Origin: Gammaproteobacteria bacterium
GTDB taxonomy: Bacteria > Pseudomonadota > Gammaproteobacteria > Steroidobacterales > Steroidobacteraceae
DNA length: 64,000 nt
Direction: 5' to 3'
Assembly: GCA_003164785.1 (NCBI GenBank)
Contig: PLUE01000025.1
Span: forward strand, 1-64,000
Positions 54,401-61,085 of this stretch are shown in pieces; the stretch's first letter is position 1, and the number at the start of each line of letters is the position of its first letter. The translations under genes and the position numbers were made by a program. Below the pieces are notes generated by a model that ran no database searches, was not told the DNA's origin, and saw only the letters and a program-made list of their open reading frames with translations.

Positions 54401-55378
54401 GCCCAACGGTTGGACCCCGGCGCGCAGGTTCTCGTAGAACGGCCGGAGGTACCGTTGGACGGTATCGGCCGTGAAATGTGAGCCAAGGTCCGAGAATAAC
54501 GGCTCGAAGCCGGTGGGAGCAAACAGGCAACCCATCAATGTCGGCTCGTCCTGGACATCCGACCAACCCGTCACCGTGACGGCCTCGAGCATTAGGGGCA
54601 ATTCCGGCAGCTCGTCGCCCCAAAGGAACTCAGGGATCTCTAATTTCCGACAGTCGATGCGCCGCGCAATGATGAAGGCATTGAGGAGTTGGTAGAAAAC
54701 GTTGCCGAACCGGCCGTAGTGTCGCCCGACACGGATGACGCTGATGTCTCCGCGGAATTCCCGGCCTGGGATGGCTTTGATACGAAGGGTCTGTTCGAGC
54801 CTCTGTTGCCTCACGATGGTTTCATCGAGTGAGTACCGACGACAGAATTCGTGGATCCATGATCGCTCTGGATGGGCGTCAGGCACTTCGGTGAAGATGA
54901 CGTCCGATGGCTCCGGGTCATCGCTACCGATCGCCAGAGCCCTTTGTCCGAATGCTTGGAACGATCGGAAGTGAAGCATCTCCTCATCGTCGAGCCGGAC
55001 TCGAATGAACCGCGCCAATGTGGTACCAGCCAACACCAGTGGGAGGTCGTCCGGGTTGCCCAACACTCGATCATCGGTCTTTTGATAGATCAGCCGCCAA
55101 TCGAGGCCATCCAAAGAGGCCATCAGGCTGAAATGCCGTAGACGTCCCGCGTAATTGAACCGGTTCAGTAAGCAGATTTCTTCGATGATGTAATTGCCTT
55201 CCAAATCGACCTGCCACCAAGGATTGGTCTGTCGATCGGTATGGAAAGCATAATCCGGGTGAATGACGCCACTAGTCGCGCGCGCCGCATCCTGCTCAGC
55301 ATCACCCCGAGACCAAGGTGACACGGAGCTTTGGGTCGCCGGCTTACCCAACGCAATGTCTTCCCGCTGATACGTCAT
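51443..55378 (-). CDS. Giant fusion: discoidin domain - fucosyltransferase-like - FkbH-like HAD - TPR
   Basis: 1311 aa from the ATG at 55378 (shares one base with the stop of the upstream gene). Order: residues 6-146 an F5/8 type C (discoidin) module (NPWWQVDLEGNYIIEEICLL); about 215-510 a fucosyltransferase-like region (GRHYGRFGNVFYQLLNAF at 219-236, HFRGGDIF at 333-340, as in GT11-type enzymes); about 540-1090 a complete FkbH-like unit (WDLDETFWRGT with D546 and D548; INRTNQLNFTKVRL); about 1125-1290 TPR-like helices (GEFEKAASVFESAARVEPTI). I know of no standard protein with this order. It may bind a glycan, add a deoxyhexose and attach a glyceryl-type unit (inference). Confidence 0.85.
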   Translation of the reverse strand: MTYQREDIALGKPATQSSVSPWSRGDAEQDAARATSGVIHPDYAFHTDRQTNPWWQVDLEGNYIIEEICLLNRFNYAGRLRHFSLMASLDGLDWRLIYQKTDDRVLGNPDDLPLVLAGTTLARFIRVRLDDEEMLHFRSFQAFGQRALAIGSDDPEPSDVIFTEVPDAHPERSWIHEFCRRYSLDETIVRQQRLEQTLRIKAIPGREFRGDISVIRVGRHYGRFGNVFYQLLNAFIIARRIDCRKLEIPEFLWGDELPELPLMLEAVTVTGWSDVQDEPTLMGCLFAPTGFEPLFSDLGSHFTADTVQRYLRPFYENLRAGVQPLGSNVLAMHFRGGDIFTPREDGHIHAWYVQPPASYYIAALEYAQRHLGVDRVCLVFEDRSNPAMDCVEREMAARGIACQTQSADWLTDLRFLLGASHIVQSYGTFCEAIAMLSTSCVTYFGFRRLSSAHDVDGFPQSRVDEVLRAQGVRTILIDDTHDRYIPRRQWTASKEQLDLIRTFPQNLLQLTEIPSAPTAERGGALPTTGPLHEIPKAEPVRLVIWDLDETFWRGTLTEGGITLWPQAIEVIKELARRGIVSSICSKNDLEAVREILQNAGVWEYFVLPSITWEPKGSRIAALIEAIQLRPATVLFIDDNPINLQEALHSVPGIQIESPELIPMMLADSRFQGKDDPALERLEQYKKLERRKADEAAASGDVADFLRASDIRVRFDFEVIDHLDRAVELINRTNQLNFTKVRLPENPTEARDALRHLIASHEVRVALVGVRDKYGDHGWCGIYVLHNDGRLIHFAFSCRILGLHVETWLYNRLGCPRLEIQGDVLADVKAEGASIDWIQIENVSGTDDKESVPRIERVVARGGCDLMPVAHYFGSIAAEVVGEFNDNRFGMDGRVDHSTFLRTAFSDGLSAEAMIAAARLGYREGDFASAATDPHRSPEIWILSFWSDAAYVLYRHREHGFSVPFSLTGYHSSDAREADPDALRTSGVGAQILDALTVLKSDYDYIGFIGEVDFKETLRLICASANPEIQIFIVGANEYFVDSSGQGQIMNLTRQQNRWISEIIPAYPNVQLLNIRDHVRSEAEVHSPYHFDRMVYYRLFEFINSRLDKASNATDAENSAWAVHDSSDLNAALAATQSAEVLARTAVFLMAQGKLEDARRFAAKAMELEWLTLSGPVLHQIGLRLVESGEFEKAASVFESAARVEPTIFHHRHRWANALESLGRPHDAYAVLRDSLDHGDTNPHVLAHVARLLIRFGRLSEARAFLEECLKEDAEFPPFQVAIFSLEAAENALDTAGSGDIDRRHPNRSGVC

Positions 55379-56016
55379 CAATCCACCCGGAACGGAAACG
55401 CCCCGACCGTGGGCGCACAATGCTGTCGAGGTCGTAGTCGGTATTCATCGCTGTCGGCAATCGCCAGCAGCAGCTTGTAGGCCGTCACCTTTTTCGCTCG
55501 CAAATGATTTCGGTAGGCTGCCAAACCTGAGTCATCGGCCGGGCGGCTGAGGAGGTACACATAGGCCGAGCGGACGAATGCATCTACGCCGTGCGCGGCG
55601 ATGTATGTTTGGAACAATTCTTCGCACCCGCGGAGCTGCTGCAATGATTGAATCATGGTCGGATCCGTCGCCAGCAATGCGTCGATCGTGTCGATGAACT
55701 TCTCCTCGGACATCACGAAGGGTAGCATTTCCTTTCGGACGATGGCCCGGCCAGTTGCGCGCTCCACCACCGACAAGGCGCGCCAAGGCGCGACGACCGG
55801 CCAGGGATCGAGTTTCAACCTGAATTCGCACCAGCCCGTGGCGCATCCACCCTCCACGAGATCGTCGCGGTACCCATGGGCGAGACCCCAGGCGACCTCT
55901 CGCGCATCATCCGCCATCACCGCCACCTCCAGCGGCCAAAAAGGCTTCTCGGTGTCGTAAGCCCAACCCACGACATACCCGGTTGAGGTGACCGAGTCGA
56001 GCCGACCCCTAAGCAT
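55378..56016 (-). CDS. DUF4214-like protein with a GWAYD-type beta module
   Basis: 212 aa from the ATG at 56016, which overlaps the upstream stop. Residues 1-95 form a beta-rich module with GYVVGWAYDTEKPFWPLEVA, similar to the VGWAVAEGP module in the upstream giant protein. Residues about 145-200 (VRSAYVYLLSRPADDSGLAA, then LLLAIADSDEYR) match the DUF4214 repeat. No catalytic motif is seen, so it is perhaps a carbohydrate-binding or scaffold protein. Second gene of the five-gene operon. Confidence 0.75.
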   Translation of the reverse strand: MLRGRLDSVTSTGYVVGWAYDTEKPFWPLEVAVMADDAREVAWGLAHGYRDDLVEGGCATGWCEFRLKLDPWPVVAPWRALSVVERATGRAIVRKEMLPFVMSEEKFIDTIDALLATDPTMIQSLQQLRGCEELFQTYIAAHGVDAFVRSAYVYLLSRPADDSGLAAYRNHLRAKKVTAYKLLLAIADSDEYRLRPRQHCAPTVGAFPFRVD

Positions 56017-59000
56017 GGGCAAGGCGCCGCCCAGGCCGCACAACCGGTAGGGCCCGCCGGCACGCCGCGTAAACGTCAGCCACGGCAAGTTCGGTCAAAC
56101 AGGCAATCCCCCGCGGGCAATCCCTGGCATGCTCGAGAAAACAGGGTGCGCATGACATCGCCCGACGCAGCGCCACCGCCTTCGGGCCGACGGGCCCCCA
56201 TTCCCGTGCATCGACCACCCCAGAATGAATGCCGATGGTCGGGGTTCCGAGCCCGGCGGCCCAATGCTGTGGACCGCTGTTGTTGCCGACGAATAGCGCC
56301 GCCCGAGCCAGCACCTTCGGCAATTGATCGAGACCGAAACGACCCGCCAGATTGTGGACCTGACTGCGGCGAGGCAATAAGGCCAGTAGCGCTTCAATGT
56401 GTTCCACCTCGTCCGGACCTCCGATCAATGCCACATGGTATTCCTCGAGGTCCAACAGCAACTCGATCAACTCGGCGAACTTCTGAAGCGGCCACTGACG
56501 CATGGGCGACCCCGATGCAGCATGCACGCAGATGACGGGCTTCGAGAAGATACGACGCACCTCCGCTTTCGGGAGCGAGAGATCGCCGCGGGGCGGGTCG
56601 AGTATGGCGCCGCGCCCGCTCTCGCATTGAATCGATACGGCGTCCACGAGAGTCATGAGATCGTCGGCAACATGAGCGTGCTTGCCTCGCAGGGGCACGT
56701 CCTCGTCCCATTCCAAGGCAACGTCCAGCCACGGAAAACGACCTTGGCTATCGAACCCCGCGAGCACTCGAGCGCCGCTGGCGCGCAGGATGTCGCGCGC
56801 GTCCGGCTGCTTGCGCAGGTCGATGGCCAGGTCGAACCGCCTGTCGTGCAGCATTCGCTCGAGTGCTTGCTTCTCTTCTTCCAAGACCGATAGCTTTCCC
56901 AGACCTGAGCGCGAATGGAAAAAATTGAACTCGATGATATCGTCGACTGCGACTTCTGCCTTCCAGACGGAATGCGTGGCACGGCCGGCCAATACCGAGA
57001 TCTTGGCATCGGGAAAATGGGCATTGAGGCGTCGCAGCGCCGGGATGGCGGTGATGCAGTCGCCGATGTGATCGAGTTTGACCACGAGAATGCGCCGTAC
57101 CGAGCTACGCAAGATTAACGGCCGACCGGCATACACAGCCTCGAGAGGTTCCGTCTCGACGGTGAACAGCTCTTGGTCGCGCGCGAGGTTGGGATTGAAA
57201 TACGGATCGCCCTTGGCGATCACCGCACGCCATTGGCGGCGGAATTTCTCCACATCGTAATGCTCGTCCACCGCCGCGCGGCTGCCCAATTCGTGATGGA
57301 TCACGCGAGAATGCGGGGTATAGACATTCAACAAACCACTTTTCCAGGCACGCAGGCAATAGTCGAGATCGTTGTTGATGACGCTATGCGACTCGTCGAA
57401 CCCGCCGAGTACATCGAATGTTGCGCGACGCGTCACGAGGCATGCGCCCGTAACGCTCAAGACGTTGCGCTGGGTACGCGCCAGCCCGAAATACCCGGGG
57501 TCACCGTCGGTGAGATGCCGAAACGCATGCCGGCCGCGGCCGGCGGCGTCCAACATGACGCCCGCTTGCTGCACGCTGTGGTCGGGATAGAGCAACAAGG
57601 GACCGACCGCGCCCACGTCGGAGCGCTGCGCCTGCTCCACGAGGGACTCGAGCCACTCCGGATCGATGATCTCCGTGTCATCGTTGAGAAACAGCAAGAA
57701 GCTGCCCGTGGCGCGCGCTGCCGCCAGATTGTTGTAGCGCGACCAGTTGAACGGCTCGCGTGTCTCGATCATGACGTCCGCGTGCTTTCGGATCCAACGT
57801 TTCCAGGAACCTTCGGATTCCGGAATGTTCTGGATACAAATGATTTCATAGTCGCGATATGCGGTCAGGGATCGCAGACTCTCCAGGCAACGCTTGATGA
57901 ATCCGCCGGCAGCACAGGTGGGGATGATGATCGAGACGCGGCCCGGCGCAACCGTTCGCTTGATTCGATAATGACCGGGCATACATCCGGCTTGAACGGC
58001 CGCGGTAAGCTTTCGGCGCTTTAGGGCGTCACGTAAGGCCTTCCGTTCCAACGGCTCGCTCGCACCGCCGAGGCCACCCTGTTGATAAAGCAGCCGCGGC
58101 ACCTGGACGACTCGACGGGCGGCCTCCGTCAAGCGTAGCGTCAAATCGTAATCGCTGCACCCGCTCAGGGTTGCGAGTTGGAGCCCGGTGCGCTCGACCA
58201 TTCGACGCTCGGCACACCAGGCGCGCCCCACATAGTTGGTGGCGAGTAACAGATCCGGCGACCATCCCGGTTTGAAATAGGCGTTATCCTTGCCCGCCGG
58301 GTCGATGCGGCGATCGTCGCAATACAGGAACTCGGCATCGCGGTCGACGGCGCTGCTCAAAGCAAATTCGAGTAAGGCGTCGCAGGCCAGCTCGTCGCCG
58401 GCTGCGAGGCGCATGACGAAGTTTGGCCGAATCGATAACGCCATCGAGTCCGCTTCACTGTCCTCGCTGAATTCGGCCGCCCGGATGTGCGACGCGATGT
58501 CCTCGAATCCTCGAGAAAGCTCCGCCAAAAGTGACGCACACCGGCGACCTGCTGCCGCACGGCTTTTATCCCCTGGCGCGCCCGAAGTCACTGAAAGCTC
58601 CCAATCTGAATAAGCCTGTCGCGATAGCGACGCCAGCGTACGCCGCGCCGCATCCATCTCGTCGGGATTCGCGCGAATCCCGATCAGGAGCTGGAAATGC
58701 GGATGCCAGTCGTGCCCTGCCAACATCTCGAGTTTCCGGTCGACCTCCGCCTGGGTCATGCGCCGGCGGAGCGCCGACGGCCCACCCTCGGAGACCGCGT
58801 CAGGCACCTCCATCAGAAATTCGACCCGCGCAGGACACTCGTTACCGCTGCGCAGGGAGACAGCCACTTGGTGCCGCCCCGCTGCCAGCGCCTTCGGCGG
58901 CAAATGGACGGCGAAGCCGCTCAGTAGAGCGGACGTCCAATCGGGATGCGCCGCCGCGACGTCAGGTCGTCGCAAGCCGTGCCGCGCGCCAGCGACCCGA

Positions 59001-59506
59001 ACGCCGTCTACGGAGACGTCGATTGCCACGGGGCCCTCTGCCACCGCCCATCCAACGATGGACAAGCCAACGCGCCCCGACACGTCGGCGGTTCCGTTGA
59101 CGATGCGAGGGATGTCGATCGACAGCATTCCTGGCGACGTTCGCCCGACAAAACGGTTGCGGTCGACGCCCGACATCGGGGTAAGCCCACGACGGACGCC
59201 AACGGTGAGGTAATGCGCAAGCGCATTGACCGGCGCCTCGCCCAACGCGTCGCATAGCTTCAAATAGTGAGAGGTATCAAAACTGGCGCTGGGATCACGC
59301 CGTTCGAGGCATCCCCGTTCGAGGTAATGCAATAGCGGATCGACGTTCAGGCTCGCGATATCGGGATTTGCCCTGAGATAGAACTCAGCATCGAATAGCC
59401 CCGATTGCGCCAACAGTTCGTACTCTCCGAAGAGAATTCCTGTGCCGACGTGACTACCCTCTTTGGGATGCAAGCGAAACCTCTTTGTGTCCAACAGACA
59501 GCCCAA
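56009..59506 (-). CDS. Giant glycosyltransferase: GT2 - GT2 - GT9
   Basis: 1165 aa from a TTG (start uncertain; no ATG nearby). Residues 35-105 hold two repeats of the GLFDAEFYLRANPDI ... HYLERG type; 147-175 a GLSIVGWAVAEGPVAIDVSV module; about 260-480 a GT2-like unit (LYCDDRRID); about 522-765 a second GT2 (RVSIIIPTCAAGGFIKRCLE, FLNDDTEIIDPEWLESL); about 803-1150 a GT9/heptosyltransferase-like unit (ILVVKLDHIGDCITAIPALR ... VGNNSGPQHWAAGLGTPTIG). Three transferases on one chain suggest assembly of a defined oligosaccharide. First gene of the operon; its promoter must lie in 59507-59700. Confidence 0.9.
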   Translation of the reverse strand: MGCLLDTKRFRLHPKEGSHVGTGILFGEYELLAQSGLFDAEFYLRANPDIASLNVDPLLHYLERGCLERRDPSASFDTSHYLKLCDALGEAPVNALAHYLTVGVRRGLTPMSGVDRNRFVGRTSPGMLSIDIPRIVNGTADVSGRVGLSIVGWAVAEGPVAIDVSVDGVRVAGARHGLRRPDVAAAHPDWTSALLSGFAVHLPPKALAAGRHQVAVSLRSGNECPARVEFLMEVPDAVSEGGPSALRRRMTQAEVDRKLEMLAGHDWHPHFQLLIGIRANPDEMDAARRTLASLSRQAYSDWELSVTSGAPGDKSRAAAGRRCASLLAELSRGFEDIASHIRAAEFSEDSEADSMALSIRPNFVMRLAAGDELACDALLEFALSSAVDRDAEFLYCDDRRIDPAGKDNAYFKPGWSPDLLLATNYVGRAWCAERRMVERTGLQLATLSGCSDYDLTLRLTEAARRVVQVPRLLYQQGGLGGASEPLERKALRDALKRRKLTAAVQAGCMPGHYRIKRTVAPGRVSIIIPTCAAGGFIKRCLESLRSLTAYRDYEIICIQNIPESEGSWKRWIRKHADVMIETREPFNWSRYNNLAAARATGSFLLFLNDDTEIIDPEWLESLVEQAQRSDVGAVGPLLLYPDHSVQQAGVMLDAAGRGRHAFRHLTDGDPGYFGLARTQRNVLSVTGACLVTRRATFDVLGGFDESHSVINNDLDYCLRAWKSGLLNVYTPHSRVIHHELGSRAAVDEHYDVEKFRRQWRAVIAKGDPYFNPNLARDQELFTVETEPLEAVYAGRPLILRSSVRRILVVKLDHIGDCITAIPALRRLNAHFPDAKISVLAGRATHSVWKAEVAVDDIIEFNFFHSRSGLGKLSVLEEEKQALERMLHDRRFDLAIDLRKQPDARDILRASGARVLAGFDSQGRFPWLDVALEWDEDVPLRGKHAHVADDLMTLVDAVSIQCESGRGAILDPPRGDLSLPKAEVRRIFSKPVICVHAASGSPMRQWPLQKFAELIELLLDLEEYHVALIGGPDEVEHIEALLALLPRRSQVHNLAGRFGLDQLPKVLARAALFVGNNSGPQHWAAGLGTPTIGIHSGVVDAREWGPVGPKAVALRRAMSCAPCFLEHARDCPRGIACLTELAVADVYAACRRALPVVRPGRRLAHA

Positions 59507-60170
59507 CTCGACTTCGAATAAAACATATCAGCGTAGGCCACGCGGGGACAACCTTGGTGAGACGATGTGGAATCAAGGTCTCTTTTGTACAAGATTAAGT
59601 GTTTCAGGTTCGGAGGCTGTATTACGCCGCAGTGTACGCGGTCTCGATCAAACCTAGGAGAGCATGACATTCGGGGTGAGAACGGCGTTGCGCGCATCTC
59701 ATGAGCTCGCTCTCGTTTACAGCACGCATCTACGGCTCGCCGGATCTATCGCCGATCCCCGCGAAACCATCGATTGCTGCCTGGTCGACCACGCTCGCCA
59801 GCGCCAATTCGCGGAGCGTGCGGTTCTCCGGAGCCGCGTCCGCCAATCCCTGGTCGCGAACGTCTGGTCCGTGTCGCCGGCCTTCCTGCAGCGACTACCC
59901 GAGGTCATTTCCAGCAACATTTCAGTGCACTAATAAATGGGCCATGCACCAAACCTGTTCTCAGATTTTTTTCTTTTTTTTCACGCGCGCGTCACACTTC
60001 TGGGATATAAACATACCTAATTGGAATCAATAGGTTAGGATTGAGATAAGTTAAATGCATAGCGTGACGGAATTGGCAGTGTTGGCACAATAGTTGCTAC
60101 ATCACCAACAAGCGAGATGCAGTCGGCTGCACGGTGAACGTTTTTGAACTAGACACAGGGAGAATTTATA
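59507..60170. other. Divergent control region between giant operon and RTX-like gene
   Basis: 664 bp. A 90-codon frame at 59664-59933 (plus) lacks recognisable features. A pyrimidine tract lies near 59966-59982. An inverted repeat (cctaattggaatcaataggttagg, arms cctaa/ttagg) lies near 60017-60040, ahead of the sigma-54 site, a plausible activator site. Confidence 0.45.
60082..60098 (+). promoter_or_regulatory. Sigma-54 (RpoN) promoter of the RTX-like gene
   Basis: ttggcacaatagttgct matches the -24/-12 consensus TGGCAC-N5-TTGCW exactly, with GG and GC separated by 10 bp. It points toward the RTX-like gene with a predicted leader of about 60 nt. Sigma-54 promoters need an enhancer-binding activator. 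Confidence 0.8.
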
Positions 60171-61043
60171 GTGGCAACAGTTACAGTCGGGAGTGGTAGC
60201 ACTAGCACCGTTATTTTCGGTAATGGAACCGTACTCGCCGGCAACGGCAATGACACCATCATCACCCAGCTCGCTGGTTACATTAAGGCCGGCAACGGCA
60301 ATGACAGCATCATCACGTACGGCAACGGGACGGTCACCGCGGGCAACGGCAACGACACGGTCTATGTGCACGGCCCGCAGTCCAGTGTTCATTTGGGCAA
60401 CGGGAATGACTCGATCAATGTCGACAATGGCAACATGACTGTCGGCAGCGGCAGCGACACCATATCGCTATATGGCAACGGCACCATCTACCAGTCGGGC
60501 ACGGCCGGACACGACACCATCACCTTGGGGTACGGCAATAACACCGTCCACGAGGCCGGGCATGCCACGGTCACCGGACCGTTCGGCAGCGCGGTGATCG
60601 ACGGCGGCGCCGTCTCGTTCGTGAACTCGGGTTACGCGACACACACCGAGGCCGCCCTGAGCGGTAACGTGACGCTGATCGGTGGCCAGTGGACCAGTGA
60701 ATTCATAGGCGGAAACGGCAAGGAAGTCATGCAGGGCTTGTCCGGCAACGAGACATTCGTCGGCGGTTCGGGCTTCGACACGATGATTGGCGGCACAGGC
60801 CCCAACACGTACGAGTTCCTCGCGGCGGACAAGGGTGGTCAGCACCTCGTCAGCAACTTCGTCTCGGGCAAGGACCAACTGTATTTGGAAGGTCACACCC
60901 TGTCGTATCTCGAAGCGCATAACGACGTTTCCACCAGCGGCGGCAACACGTATATCAGCCTCGACGGCGGCAAGACGAGCATCGAGCTGAAGGGCATCAC
61001 GAGCTTGAGCTCGTCGGACGTGACGACCCACAAGCCGTCGTAA
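60171..61043 (+). CDS. RTX-like repeat protein, probable type I secretion substrate
   Basis: 290 aa from a GTG with CAGGGAG upstream. No Sec signal. Residues 15-125 repeat a GNGND(T/S)I unit about every 18-22 residues (AGNGNDTIITQ, AGNGNDSIITY, AGNGNDTVYVH, LGNGNDSINVD). Residues about 180-225 are classical RTX nonamers (GGSGFDTMIGGTGPNTYEFL), followed by the usual end SGKDQLYLEGHTLSYLE. This is a calcium-binding beta-roll exported by type I systems; no enzymatic domain is present, so a structural or adhesive surface role is likely. The export operon in this window (32-37 kb) is a candidate partner. Confidence 0.85.
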   Translation: MATVTVGSGSTSTVIFGNGTVLAGNGNDTIITQLAGYIKAGNGNDSIITYGNGTVTAGNGNDTVYVHGPQSSVHLGNGNDSINVDNGNMTVGSGSDTISLYGNGTIYQSGTAGHDTITLGYGNNTVHEAGHATVTGPFGSAVIDGGAVSFVNSGYATHTEAALSGNVTLIGGQWTSEFIGGNGKEVMQGLSGNETFVGGSGFDTMIGGTGPNTYEFLAADKGGQHLVSNFVSGKDQLYLEGHTLSYLEAHNDVSTSGGNTYISLDGGKTSIELKGITSLSSSDVTTHKPS

Positions 61044-61085
61044 GTGTGATGGCTTAGAGCGACCGGAACGGTTCAGAGTCTGGAA

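Noticed and set aside
60225..60470. Repetitive DNA that might be a CRISPR or minisatellite
   Set aside because: The repeats are codons for GNGND units with variable spacing in an open frame; no conserved direct repeats with unique spacers.
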